64,000 nucleotides of DNA from Lepidodermella squamata (Eukaryota; Gastrotricha), in assembly GCA_047495785.1 (NCBI GenBank), contig JBLDXI010000014.1, positions 652,653-716,652 of the forward strand, written 5' to 3'. The translations under genes were made by a program, and so were the position numbers. This document shows positions 1-14,225 of the stretch, piece after piece (the first letter of the stretch is position 1; each line of letters starts with the position of its first letter). The notes below the pieces were generated by a model. It searched no databases. It worked only from the letters and a program-made list of their open reading frames with translations, and had not been told where the DNA came from.

Positions 1-1
1 C

Positions 2-349
2 TTCAAAGTACCCGAAGTTATTCCATCAATAAACTCGTCATTAGTGAATGTCAACTATCACGTCGAAGTCGGATTCATAATTCCTCGAGCCTTTGATCTC
101 AAAGTTTATTTACCAGTCGTGATCGGAACGATACCGCGCCGAGGGGTCGTGACTTCCCAGCCCGGGTCACATTCTCGAAACGCGCCGTGGACTGGCAAGG
201 GTAGCCACAGCGTCAAGGGGCGACCTCCATCAGCCTCCACGTTCGAAACGCTGCCTCCTCACTACAGCAGCGTTGCGCAAGAACCTATCATCGCGATGCC
301 TCAGTGCTTTAAAAGTCTAGTAGCAGAAGCTGAGCCTATTCTGCAATAA
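2..349 (+). CDS. Arrestin-domain protein, C-terminal part (partial at the window edge)
   Basis: The frame is open from base 2 to a stop at 347-349. It matches the end of the arrestin C domain: the stretch beginning VNVNYHVEVGF and ending LPVVIGTIP aligns with VSYHIEIGL...LPIIVGILP in the complete arrestin gene at 5365-6712. Proteins of this ARRDC/alpha-arrestin type are adaptors that bring NEDD4-family ubiquitin ligases to membrane cargo. The tail has LPPHY, a PPxY motif suited to WW domains. An AATAAA (345-350) overlaps the stop. The 5' part lies outside the window, so exon structure is unknown. The two arrestin genes are probably local duplicates. Confidence 0.75.
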   Translation, partial: FKVPEVIPSINSSLVNVNYHVEVGFIIPRAFDLKVYLPVVIGTIPRRGVVTSQPGSHSRNAPWTGKGSHSVKGRPPSASTFETLPPHYSSVAQEPIIAMPQCFKSLVAEAEPILQ

Positions 350-1033
350 ACACTGTGTTCTTGATGTTCCTTGACCTAGTTAAAATCCGAACACGTGATC
401 ATTTATACTGGTTAAAGAGGAATTTATTGTTCTCTTGGCTATACATGTACCTAATTGTTGAATAATCTGTGCGATTTTTCTACTGGTGAATAAAATGGTC
501 CACTATGAATTGAGAGCAAATGATTTAAGAGTAAAGATATAATTCAAGAGCGCAACTGGAATTTTTATTCAGTTGAATCGCTTTAATGATACGCATCACC
601 AAATTCTCACCCCGGCACTGCGCAATATTATTTCGATAGCCATTCGTGGCGAGGATCATCACGTGAGTTTTGCGTTCGTCATTAGGTTTTGCACGTACCT
701 AATTGCGAAGCTGCAAGCGCAGTCAAACCGCAGCCGAATAAACCCGAAAAATGAACTTGCACCGTGAAGTTTTTGCTAATTCTTGAATATCAAACAGGTG
801 TTTGTAATTTTAATGGTTGTCGTAAATCGTAAATATCTGTTTGCCATTGATCGACCATTTTTAAACAAGCCTCCCATGGGGCCATATATACGCCTCCCAA
901 GTCGTTGTTCTTTCAGGTATATATCCTTGCTCTTATATCTTTTTGCTCTTATTTCGCTTGCTATATGCACGCGCAATCAATATCGAAGCCATAATCGACT
1001 AATATCACGGTAGTGCAAGTCAAGACTTAAATC
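350..1033. other. Intergenic region
   Basis: Only short open frames without recognisable content are present. The part before 1034 is AT-rich, with TATA-like stretches near 885-890 and 920, and probably serves as promoter for the hydrolase gene. Confidence 0.5.
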
Positions 1034-2242
1034 ATGAAAATGGCTAGCAGTAGCAATGAGATCAAAGTTGAGGCAGATCCTTACTTATGGCCAATCAACG
1101 GTGGATTGCAGCCTCGCGAAACTGCTCTTGTTGTCATCGATATGCAGCAAGACTTCTGTGGCAAAGGTGGCTACGTGGATATGATGGGCTATGATGTCGA
1201 AGCCTTGCGAAAACCGATTGAACCTATTCAAAAAATTCTTACAGCTGTGCGAGCTATACCAGAATTTTTGATAATTCACACGCGTGAAGGCCATCGAACT
1301 GATTTATCCGACTGCCCCGAAAATAAACTGCTGAGAAGTAAGGCGATTGGTGCTGGCATTGGCGACCGCGGTCCTGCGGGGCGAATTCTGGTGCGAGGCG
1401 AGCGAGGTTGGGACATAATTGATGAATTGCGACCCCTCGACAACGAAATCATTGTGGACAAGCCGGGAAAGGGCGCATTCTACTCAACAGACTTGGAGCT
1501 CATTTTAAGAACCCGAGGAATAAAGAGCTTGATCATCTGCGGCGTTACGACAGATGTCTGTGTTCACACGACTATGCGGGATGCAAATGATCGTGGGTTC
1601 GAATGCTTACTGCTCGAGGACTGCTGTGGCGCCACTGATTTTGGAAATCACCTGGCTGCAGTAAAAATGGTGAAAATGTCAGGGTGAGTACGTAATGAAG
1701 TGTTTATTTGTTGAAGTATCTCACTTTGGTTGGAAAAGCTTGAAACCCAATGTTTTATTGTTTTCAGAGGGATTTTTGGGTCCGTTTCGAATTCAGGGTC
1801 CTTACTGAAAGCTTTACATCGGCTAAGCTCCTCGCCTGGGCTCATTCCGAACTCGAATACTAGCGCTGTGAAGCTAGCCGTCAACGGGACACTGATGCGT
1901 GGATTGGAACTGAATCAAAACCTTCTGAACGTCGGAGCTCGGTTTCTCTTCGAAGCTAAAACTGAGCCATGTTATCGGCTTTACTCCATCAATGACGTCC
2001 ACCCTGCTGCAGTCAGAGTTAGTAACGGCGGGTCTGCAATGGCTGTCGAGGTGTGGGAGGTTCCATCTGAAGGCTTGGCTGTTATCTTGCTGAAAGAGCC
2101 ACCAGGCCTCAGTATCGGGAAAATGAAGCTGGCTGACGGAACTGAAGTCCTTGGTGTACTTGGCGAGCCTGTTCTGTGCGAAAACATGCTTGAGATAACC
2201 AAGTTCGAAGGTTGGCGCAATTACATCGCCTCGAAAAAGTAA
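1034..2242 (+). CDS. Isochorismatase-like cysteine hydrolase fused to an allophanate-hydrolase C-terminal domain
   Basis: Two exons, 1034-1683 and 1768-2242, joined across an 84-bp GT-AG intron (SG|GIFGS), give 374 residues. Residues about 30-215 form an isochorismatase/biuret-amidase fold with the expected triad: Asp36 in VVIDMQQDF, Lys143 in VDKPGKGAF and Cys176 in [10 protein letters not shown]. The rest (about residues 238-370) resembles the C-terminal domain of allophanate hydrolase (AtzF/DUR1 type): [12 protein letters not shown], then [26 protein letters not shown], ending in GGWRxY-like EGWRNYI. Members of the first family hydrolyse C-N bonds of small amides such as biuret or ureidoacrylate. 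The fusion suggests action on a urea- or allophanate-like compound, which is inference. No signal peptide is visible, so it is probably cytosolic. Horizontal acquisition followed by intron gain is possible. Confidence 0.85.
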
Positions 2243-2547
2243 CAGCAGAAACTAAATCGACATCATAGGAACTTTTGCCCCATGCGCCCCATGATCGATG
2301 TGTTTGAAATATAACTGAAAAACTGAAAAACCTTGACATACCACGTTGCGTAGTAGCCATCAGCATCATGCCTCTCAGTGCTTTATAAGTCTATTTTGTA
2401 ATAAGCATTGTCAAACAAACTGATATATTATTGCGTTTTTCTGCGAAATGTAAAAGTGTATATTTCAGCTTCAAAAGTACGTTTCAAGCGATGAAGTTCC
2501 CTCATCCATTCGAAAATGGAAACGTAGTCGCGTTAAAACGCCATACA
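2243..2547. other. Intergenic region between convergent genes
   Basis: This is the 3' flank of the hydrolase gene (+) and of ankyrin gene 1 (-). I see no gene in it. Confidence 0.5.
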
Positions 2548-3866
2548 TTACGCACCATATAAAACGAGAAGTTCAACTAGTTCGTCGAAGCCCATAGCTC
2601 TTGCGATCATAACAGGCGTTGAATTTTCGTTGATTTTCAGCTTGGGGTAAGCGCGTTTCGTTTTGACGTTGACATCAGCTCCATAGTCGAGAAGAATTTT
2701 CGCTATTTCCATCCTGTTGTGACAACATGCGATCGCCAGCGGGGAGAAGCCGTCTGTATCAACGCTGTTCACGGCTGCCCCAAGGCGTATCACCCGACGT
2801 GTCAGATCAGCATCGCCTGATGCAGCGCACTTCATTAACGGCGTGGAATTATCCGAGGGATCTCGCTGATTCACGTCGGCCCCGTTATCCAGCAAGATGC
2901 GAATAATTTCGGGGTAATTTATACTCTTCCTCCTCAGAGCATTCCCTGCTGGTTTCCCAAGCTCCAAGCTTCCTCCTCCTTTCTCGCTAAGGATAGGAAG
3001 AGGAAGGTTACGAAATGCTGCCATGAGTCTGAAATGATCATCAACATCAATAATCAAGATGATGGATTTTCAAAGAGAGATTCGTAAGCAAAAAGCAAAA
3101 ATTATTTCACTTACGGGGATAGTCCACGGCTATCGTGAATATCTACCGGTGCCCCAGCTGCAATCAGGAGGTTGACGACATCTGTGAACCCTCGCTGAGC
3201 TGCTCGAAGTAACAAGGTTGTTCCGTCGGACATTTTGAAGTTAACTTCAGCGTCGTAATCAATCAGAAGTCGCGTTATGGAAACAAAGCCGAAATTGACG
3301 GCCGAAAATATAGCTGGAGACCCGTCAACATCGGCCATGTTAACATCCGCGCCTCGCATAAGCAGCAGTTTACACATTTCAAGATGGCCATTCGAGACGG
3401 CGTAGAATAACGCGGACCAGCCGCAGCGATTCTCCGCGTTCAAGTCAGCGCCTCGATCTAGCAATAATGCGACGGTAACAGTGTGACCAGCCGCCGCTGA
3501 TCTCATCAAAGCAGTCCATTTATCAGCATCCCGCTGGTTAACATCAGCGCCGCTGTCGATGAGTTGACTCACGATCTCGCTGTGCCCGTTTTCAGCTGCT
3601 TTTATCAGGGGTGTGTAACCGTCGTATGAGGGCGAATTAACGCAGGCGTGGTTCTGAAGCAGTAGTTTAACCATCTCACTATCGCCGTTGTTCGATGCCC
3701 ACATTAAGCTAGACCAGCCGTCACAATCGCAATAGTTGACGTCGGCATTTTGGGAGAGATAATGTTGGACCTTTCGCGTGTCACTCAATTTCACCGCTGT
3801 TATCAAACCCACATTCAAAGGATCCGGCTCGATTTCCTCTGCCGATGTGGAATTGTACTCCGCCAT
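2548..3866 (-). CDS. Ankyrin-repeat protein 1
   Basis: Exons 3115-3866 and 2548-3028 (minus strand) join across an 86-bp intron within a repeat (DSRGL|SPLMAAF). The start is the first ATG (MAEYNS); an upstream GTG is in frame but unlikely. The product of about 410 residues is almost entirely ankyrin repeats, about eleven, of the form DGxTPLxxAAxxGHxExVxLLLxxGADVN. The repeat containing ALRRKSINYPEIIRILL has an enlarged first part. No signal peptide, membrane segment or other domain is visible, so the role is protein-protein scaffolding with an unknown partner. It is one of three ankyrin genes on the minus strand in the first 9.5 kb, probably from local duplication. Confidence 0.8.
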
Positions 3867-5364
3867 TGTATTCAGATTTTTCACGTTTATGGAAAGCGGA
3901 AAAATGAATCAAAAATTGTCTTGAAGCTACACCGCAGTCATACAAGCATATGTTTTTCACCGACAGGATTGAGTAATTTCGTAGTTTTTATTCTTATTCA
4001 TTGAGAGAATTACCCATGTTTCATCTTGAATCGTCAACGTATTTTGCTGTTATAACAATTTGAGCACGTTAAAAGCGCTCTTGTTTCCCGCGACACAGGA
4101 CAGGGATCGTTTGGTCACGCCTATATGAATAATAATAATGAATAGTAATTTTGAGCCACGGCTTTTGTGTAACAAGCTGAAGTCAGCTTAAGAAAAAACA
4201 AAGCTGAAAGTTATATAATAGGGTGCGAACGACATGTCGTATAATCTTTGTTACAGGACTTGCGACGGTAAAGTACAACGGTTATATAAACTTGGCGTGT
4301 TCCTCAGCTTTCATTTCTCGGCGGAACTTTTTGAAAGCTACGTCATTAACGAGCATCAAATTAGCTTCAGGATTATTTCCACCTTCTACAACTGAAGCTG
4401 AGGCCTAAAAACCAGTTTAAAATTTGTTTAAATCAATATGAAAGAATTATCCAAAATACTATTAGGATCTCGGCATTTTTACGCTTTTCGATACGACGAC
4501 TCCATTTTCTTTTTGCTATTTTGCTTTTTGGGTTGTGCACTTGTTTACGTGATACGATGTACGATAATGGAGCTCATTTACCTCATTTTTATATATAACT
4601 GTGCAAGTGGCGCATTGCAAGATTGATAACCATTGGTATACAGGTATAAATTCCGCGATGATTGACTGCATAATTCACCGCCTACCTCATCTCGGTTCGC
4701 ATCTGTTAACAATGCGAAAAACTCATTCCTAAAATAACCCACTTTTATATACAGCACAATGAGGTTTCGGTACTTGAACATATAATGTAAATGGCGATGA
4801 TTACGATAAAGAAATACTACGACCACCTACTATCCTATGGCAAAGTGATTGTGTTTGGAGCTTTCATTTTATATGGCGTGATATAGGCTGACCGGCGATA
4901 TACGTATATAAAATAATGGAATATGCGTATATTTAGCGTTATTTATAAATGGCGGAAAGAAATAACGCACCGCCTTGCGCCGGGTGTCGGTACATCATGC
5001 GGCTGGCTATTTTGGCTTTTCGCCTTCTGCGCGCTCTCTCAGAGAGCAAACGAATTTTTTAGACATTTTTCCTGCGTTTGCTCTTAGCAAGCATTGAAGG
5101 TATAGAAGTATACATAAGCGTGCATCGTTTTTTATGATATACAATAATATACATACGATTATTTTACATATTATATTATTCAACTCATAGTTTCAATGTG
5201 CCATATTATATAAAACAAATACGGCATACAGCATAAGTGTCGCAGTGAAAGTTGCCAAAAAAACTCGACCAAAACTTGGAGTTGGGCCCATTTTTTCTGT
5301 GTCCCAAATTACACTCTTTCTGGAAAATTTGTAGACATTTTTACCTCAATCTTTGCGATGTGAC
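3867..5364. other. Intergenic region between divergent genes
   Basis: About 1.5 kb lies between the 5' ends of ankyrin gene 1 (-) and the arrestin gene (+). It is AT-rich with several TATATA stretches (about 4213, 4590, 4905). Open frames at 4223-4408, 4438-4626 and 4578-4826 have no recognisable content and were not called. Confidence 0.45.
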
Positions 5365-6712
5365 ATGGTCCTACAATCGCTTAGCATTTGCATCGGCGAG
5401 GAGAAATGTTTCTACCCTGGCGAGTTAGTGGCTGGCCATTGCCAACTAATTGTCGACAGCGAAGAGCCAATGGAACTGACGAGCGTGATTGTCAAAATTC
5501 ACGGCGTTGCCAAGGTTTCATGGTCGGAAACCTTCACTACGACAGATAGCAGCGGGACCCATGGCCAGGTTCACACAGTTTGGTACATAGATAGTCTGAC
5601 ACTCCTTTCAAAGAAACAAGAGATTCACATTCAAAATGGTAAGTGGGCTCACTCGTTTCTCATTTTTCATTTTTAAATAGATTGAAATTTTAGGGCGCCT
5701 GGAACCAGGGAAGCACAACCTTCCATTCGCATTTCACCTGAAACCAAAGTTGGCGAAATTTCATTTTTACAAATTCTGAAGCTAATTTGCTGTTTTTCCT
5801 AGTATTTCGCCATCATTCGATGGGACTTACGGCAACATAAGATATTGGTTGGAGGTGATAACGAAACCCAGCAGTCTAAATACAAAGATTACCATGCCTT
5901 TCAAAGTTCTCCAACCTATTGACCTCACAATGCCCGCGCATTCGGTAAATTAAATCGGCGATATTCTCATAATATTGTTTTCAATCTTCGATTACTTGCA
6001 TTCTACAGCTCCCTGTGAATGGTGCAGAATCCCGCTCTTTGTGTTGCTGCTTCCACAACGAAGGAGTTCTTTCAATAAAAGCTCGAACTGATCGCACGGC
6101 ATATTGCTCAGGTATGTTTTTGACCATCTATGTCGGTTCGATATCGATCCTTTCTTTTGCTTTTTAGGCGATTTTATTACGCTGTCTGGTACGTTTGACA
6201 ACGGCTCGAAGCGGAAGGCTAAAATTTCCGCCAAGTTGGTTCAAAAGCAAACAATAATTACGCGAGGTGGTCGGAGTAAAGTCCACACAACAAGTTGGCC
6301 ATTGAACCCTGTTGACACCGATCAGCCATCGTCTTATAACCCGGTTGTTAGCAAACGAAGCGCGATGTCCTGGGAAAATGAACGCTTTATCCTGCCAGAT
6401 GTCCCGGTGTCATCGAGCTGCTCGGTTATCACCGTTAGTTACCACATAGAGATTGGTTTGACAGTTCAAAACATGGCGATGATGTTCGTAAAACTGCCGA
6501 TAATTGTCGGAATTTTGCCGACGCGGAAGTATCGCCTATCGTTATCTCCGTCTTCATCGCAGCAGAGTGCGGTTGATTCTTCAATGCTATCGACAATAGT
6601 TGCGCGTCAACACTCGATTTCTTCGTCATCAACTACTTCATTTTTCTCGGATTTACCTCCGAGTTACCACGAAACTATGTCTGCTTTATCAGCGCTTGCA
6701 TCGCCCGCGTGA
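5365..6712 (+). CDS. Arrestin-domain-containing protein (ARRDC/alpha-arrestin)
   Basis: Five exons, 5365-5638, 5694-5748, 5803-5944, 6009-6111 and 6168-6712, with introns of 54-64 bp give 372 residues. The start is the ATG of MVLQSLSICIG; a TTG 12 bases upstream is in frame but unlikely. The N domain has the family pattern FYPGELVAGHC, then GRLEPGKHNLPFAF and FDGTYGNIRYWLEV. The C domain includes GDFITLSGTFDNGS and YHIEIGL...LPIIVGILP. The serine-rich tail carries DLPPSYHE, a PPxY motif for WW domains of NEDD4-type ligases. Proteins of this family act in the cytosol and at endosomes as adaptors for ubiquitin-dependent sorting of receptors and transporters. The gene lies between ankyrin genes and pairs with the partial arrestin gene at 2-349. 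Confidence 0.85.
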
Positions 6713-6838
6713 GTCTCCGAATACCCGTTAATTTTATACGAAACGACCAATTATTCACTTTTCAAACACGCTTTTATATTGTTTTTGCGCCAAAAATAAA
6801 TCAGTTTTGATTCGATAGAGTATTATAAAACTGGATTT

Positions 6839-7964
6839 TTATGAAAAAGCTACGGTGCAATCGAAAAATGATGCTATGAAGGCTCTTAGAAGTGACATAA
6901 TCACGCCAGTTTGACTCGTGCCTCTTTTGGCTGTTACAAGCTCGCCCGTGGAAATAGAGATAGCTGGAGATGAGTCTGAGGTTTTTTGGTGTTGCATCAA
7001 AGTTGGCATAATTTCGTAATGTCCCCGTTCAGCCGCAACCATTAACGCATTCCGGCCTTCGCCAATATCGTCAGCAGCTTTCATCGTCTTGTAAGTTGCG
7101 TCCGCACCGTAAGACAACAGCAGTTGAACCATTTCTAGGATGCATAAGAGATGAGGCTGGGAATAAAAATTAAAGTTATGTTGTTTTCACCTTTTTGACC
7201 GTTGTAAGCTGCTTCGATGAGAGGTGTCAGGTTATCGGAAGCATTCACGTGGTTGACCATGGCACCGGCATCAAGCAATAGCTTAGCAACATCACAATGG
7301 CCGTTCGAAGCAGCAAAAATCAGAGGAACCGCTCCCCATTTGTCTCGCTGATTAACTAAAGCGCCGCTTCTTAGTAACATCCTAACAATCTCAGTATGGC
7401 CACCAGCACTTGCGTAAAACAGAGCTGACCAGCCGTCGTTATTTCTCACGGCAATTAAATTAGGATAATTGTTGAGGACGACGCCCGTGGAATGTTGAAC
7501 GAAAACTCGAACTACTTCGTGATATCCATTTTCAGACGCTGCGTGAAGGGCCGTGCATCCGTCGACATCAGTCGTACAAAAATCAGCCCCTCTGCCTAAC
7601 AGCAATAAAACCGTGTCCAACTGGCCAAATCTTGCGGCTTCTATTAAGGCAGTAGTTCTTGTATACGCCGCTTGTTCATTGACGTTACTGCCTTGGTCAA
7701 TTAGGCTTTGAACTAGCGTTAAATTTCCGATTTTCGCCGCGGCAATGAGTGGCGTCGAGCCAAAGGTCAAATCGTCGTCGACTCCTGAATCTGCGTCATT
7801 GCTTTGCACGACTACGTGATAGTGACCGACATCTCGGCGCATGTTATCAATGTACTAGAAAAATTGAAGTTTATAAATTTCCGAAATTTCTCTAGAAAAA
7901 AATCGCAGACCTGATGATTAAACTTCCGCTTTCCACATTTTTTACAGCGCGCATGCCACAGCAT
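6839..7964 (-). CDS. Ankyrin-repeat protein 2, with a short CxxC N-terminal exon
   Basis: Exons 7911-7964, 7191-7854 and 6839-7134 (minus strand) give about 337 residues. The second and third exons join at NGQK|EMVQLL within a repeat. I infer the first exon (18 codons, with CKKCGKRKFNHQ) because an ATG leads to a good donor, the intron is 56 bp and the phase fits; without it the frame could start at the ATG ending at 7842. About seven ankyrin repeats follow, including DGCTALHAASENGYHEV and DGWSALFYASAGGHTEI. The C-terminal 60 residues do not look like ankyrin repeats. The CxxC pair might bind a metal, but this is speculative. Function and partner are unknown. Confidence 0.7.
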
Positions 7965-8245
7965 GGCGTGACTTATTGGAAGAAACAATCAATTCAAATC
8001 ATCTAAAAAATAATTGAGAAGCGGAAATAGGAAAAAGCTTTGCGTATATTGCCCCAAAAAAATCGATTGGACGAGACAAAAGTAAACGTGAAAAAAACAC
8101 GGGAAGCATATATCTTTTAAAGAACAAATGATTTTAAAGAACGCTGCTAAAAAATATATTCAATAGTTGATGTAAATGAACAAGGGAAAACTGAGATTGC
8201 ACGGAAAACTTGACTAGTGGCAATGAAAAATTGGAATAATCATGT

Positions 8246-9463
8246 TTAATCTTGACTGTCCACGTCATCTTTCGTCGCGATTGAGTACGCCGTATCGCCA
8301 TCCTCGCTTACTGCCTCAAAATCAGCGCCGGCTTCAATGAGGATCTTGGCCTGATCGATCAGCGCCCGTTTCGCTGCGATCATCAACACAGTATAACCAG
8401 CTCCATAACCAAAAGCTCGCGTCGTAGACTTTGAATTAATCTGTGCTCCAGCACTGATTAAGGTTTTCATTGATTCCATAGAACCGCTGTTTGCAAGTAG
8501 GTAGAACAAAGCTGTCCAGCCGTAGTCGTCTACAGCTTCGATATCAGCGGCGCCTTCGATGAGGTATTGAATAGTAATTGGACCAGCAGTCGCCGCTGCC
8601 CAATGCAACGCCGTCCTACCCAAATTATCACGCATCGTGACATCAGCACCTCGCTCCAGTAGCATTTTCACAACCTCGCTGTGGTCATTGCCCGATGCCC
8701 AAAACAGCGCTGTTTCGCCAAGTTGATTAGCAGCGTTAATATCGGCACCAAATTCGAATAAAAATCGTGAAATTTCAAGATGGCCGCGTCGGCACGCTTT
8801 CATCAGCGGCGTCCAGCCGGCAAGGTCACGTTGGTTAACATCGGCGCCCAATTTAGTCAAAACCTGAAGGGCGTCAAAATTACCGATGCGGGCGCATCGA
8901 CCCGAGGCAGATTCCCCGTTGCAATCTGTTGCCTCAATATTAGCGCCTGATTTAACCAGATATGTTGCTACTTCGCCGCTGCCACCGTTTACGCTCCAGT
9001 GAAGAGGGGTTGCGCGATTGACGTCGACAGCTTGAATATCTGCTCCTTTTCGCGCCAGTATTTCAACAATTTCAAGTTGGGAATTCCAGCCGGCTTGCAT
9101 TAATGCCGTCATGCCAAATTTATTCCGGGAATCGATTTTAGCTCCGATTTCTGATTGACGACAAGCAAAAATTGTTATGCAATTAGTTTATGAAAAAAAT
9201 GATATGGCTAATTTATTACCTAGAAGAAATAGTACCATATCCTCGTGTCCTCGCCCGGCAGCCAAAATGAGAGGAGTCTGCTCAGTGCTGCTGTCGCAGG
9301 TGCATATTGCGTTGACATCGGCGCCTTTGGCAATAATCAGCCTGGCAGCGTCTAAATGGCCACTCCAAACCGCCTGGGCCAAGTAGCGTGACAATTCGTC
9401 GATGGGTGCAACGAAAACGTCATCGCCATCATCGTCATCGCATAGCAACTGGTCATCGTCCAT
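8246..9463 (-). CDS. Ankyrin-repeat protein 3
   Basis: Exons 9220-9463 and 8246-9150 join across a 69-bp intron (VLFLL|EIGAKID) and give 382 residues. The start MDDDQLLCDDDDGDD makes a very acidic N terminus. About eleven ankyrin repeats follow, among them GRTALHWAAATAGPITI and GWTALFYLLANSGSMES. No other domain, signal or membrane segment is visible. It shares repeat style and strand with ankyrin genes 1 and 2. Function unknown; a scaffold or adaptor role is inferred only from the fold. Confidence 0.8.
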
Positions 9464-10304
9464 TTAGCAATTCTTCAAGTGCTTCTTGTTTTCACAGGCA
9501 TTTCTCTGCGTCCTTGAAACTGTGTGCTAATAATATTTATAGCAAAATTTGTGTTTTGATTTGAGTTATATTACCTTTTCACATGCAGGTAAACATGAAG
9601 TAGTGATAATTTGCGATATTTTGGCTATTGAGCCGGAGACGAGCTTCTATTTATCAGAGCGCGGCGGAAATATAACTATCGATGTTGTTTTTGCTGATTT
9701 ATTTCGGCAAATTGCTGACAACACACAGATTCTGCGCGTCTTTCATGTGATATATAAGGATTCCTGAATAAAAATACTACAGTCGTAAATCAGGCAGAGT
9801 TCTTTGAATTAAAACCGCAGTAGTAATGGAATTCAAGCACTAGCGCGATCGACGTCAGTAATTTATTACTAGTAACAAAAGTAAAGTACTGGCGTACTTT
9901 TTACGCTCGTTATGCTGTTAGGCGCGCTCGATCGATTTGTTTTTATTTTTACGCGCCAGCTCTCGAGGTGCCACGAGGCACACAGGTGGGTGATGTGTCT
10001 TTTTTTACCCAGCATCATAGCTTGCAAAATTTGACAATACCATCTCCGTTATATTGTCACTATATTCGCAGCTGGCGTAATCGGCTAAGCGCCTGTAGGC
10101 CTTTTGTGGATGTGCACTAAAAAAGCGGCCCCATCGCCTATTCTTTCATATCCGGCGAAATAATGCAATACTATAATAAAAAATTTAATTTAATATGAAA
10201 ATAGTCTAAATCGATTTTATTAGAATATCTTTAATGTCATTTTCGTGTGTTCGAGTCAGTTGGAGACTGACCGAATTACATAAGTAAAAATAGGATCAAA
10301 AATA
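9464..10304. other. Intergenic region
   Basis: An open frame at 9549-9767 lacks an ATG at its start and has no recognisable content. I see no gene in this region. Confidence 0.45.
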
Positions 10305-10835
10305 TCATCTGTGTTCTAGCTCGTTCATTAGCTTCGATCTCACTTCCATGAGAATTTTACCGAGCCGATTTTGGCCGCGCCATTCAGTTTGATCGGTCGC
10401 CCGGGGATCTGTCGTGCCAAGGCCGATACCCCAAATCAAGTCATTCGGCGCCGCTTCCACCAAATAATATTTGCTTGTTTTCAGCAGCTTCACTTTTAAA
10501 TCCTCATTTTGACGAAATTTAGCTTCGACTGCTGCCGTCATCGCTTCGTAGCTGGCATCGTTCCACACCGCTACATCGAAGTTCCGAACTTTCCCACCGT
10601 AAGCCTTTTGTTTACCAGGCTCCTTTGTGGCTAAAATGTTGGCCATCATTTCTTGGTCATTGAATATTTCTGCTTTCCGATATTGAAAGTAATGCTCGCC
10701 GCAGTTGAATTTCAAACCATTGATTTCGTAATTTGAAGGATGAAAATTGCTCATGAAGCTTTTTGTGCTGTAAAATAGCATGCACTCAAAGCTTTCACCG
10801 TTCGCTCGTCGACAATTGATGATATTTTCAGGCAT
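10305..10835 (-). CDS. NADAR-domain protein (YbiA-like)
   Basis: A single exon of 176 residues fills one NADAR domain. It shows the family marks: FMSNFHPSNYEINGL near the N terminus, GEHYFQYRKAEIF, then LIWGIGLG and GQNRLGKILMEVR. Proteins of this superfamily act on ADP-ribose-like N-glycosides; bacterial YbiA removes damaged riboflavin intermediates and other members reverse guanine ADP-ribosylation. The substrate here is unknown. The gene is intronless, while nearby host genes of similar age have several introns, which fits a horizontal origin or retroposition; this is inference. Length agrees with single-domain members. Confidence 0.85.
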   Translation of the reverse strand: MPENIINCRRANGESFECMLFYSTKSFMSNFHPSNYEINGLKFNCGEHYFQYRKAEIFNDQEMMANILATKEPGKQKAYGGKVRNFDVAVWNDASYEAMTAAVEAKFRQNEDLKVKLLKTSKYYLVEAAPNDLIWGIGLGTTDPRATDQTEWRGQNRLGKILMEVRSKLMNELEHR

Positions 10836-11564
10836 TCTCTAAATGATAATAAGAAACAATATTACCTAATGGCAAGTTCTAATCAGTTTTGAGATTATAT
10901 ACTTGAGCATTTGGTATTGCATCAAGTATGATTCATCGCTTTATGAATCACACCGCAACCAGCTGAGTCAGTGATTCGTGTCTCAAATAAAGGTTCAAAA
11001 TAATAGGGTCAAGCTACTTTTACATAGTTTTTCGCGATCATGCAGAGGGGTGAGATTTTTTTCATTCGACACGCGGTGACTTCTTTTACCCGAAAAATCG
11101 ACTACCCGGAGAATTACCCGGCATGAGTTGTTTCTCAGAACAAAGTGCGTTTCAAGCGCAGGAGATAAAAAATTAGTTGTGAAGTCAGGTTTCGTTCCAT
11201 TCCACAGCATTATTCAGATCCCCAGTGGGCTCTTTTAGAGGTCGGAGAGGTAGCTCAGCAATGCGCACGGAAAAAAATAGAACTGTCGGGGAAAAATTGA
11301 GACAGTTACCTAGCTATCTAAGAAAAAGTACTGCAAGGCTACGTACAAATATCCATTTTAGCGCACACACCAAATACGAACCACTCCGAAAATAATACTC
11401 CTAGATTTTAGAGTAAACATCTTTTTTAATAAAAATTAGCAATAATTTATTTCTAATTCAGCCACAGTCATTTACAATCGTTAGAATATTTTTGAGTATA
11501 AAACCCATTACAATGACGTTCAAAACGTACACTATAGCTAAAACTTTGGTGACAGTTTCCGGGT
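10836..11564. other. Intergenic region
   Basis: No gene seen. A small perfect hairpin lies at 10929-10950 (8-bp stem TGATTCAT with a 6-base loop). Confidence 0.45.
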
Positions 11565-14225
<2,661 letters not shown>

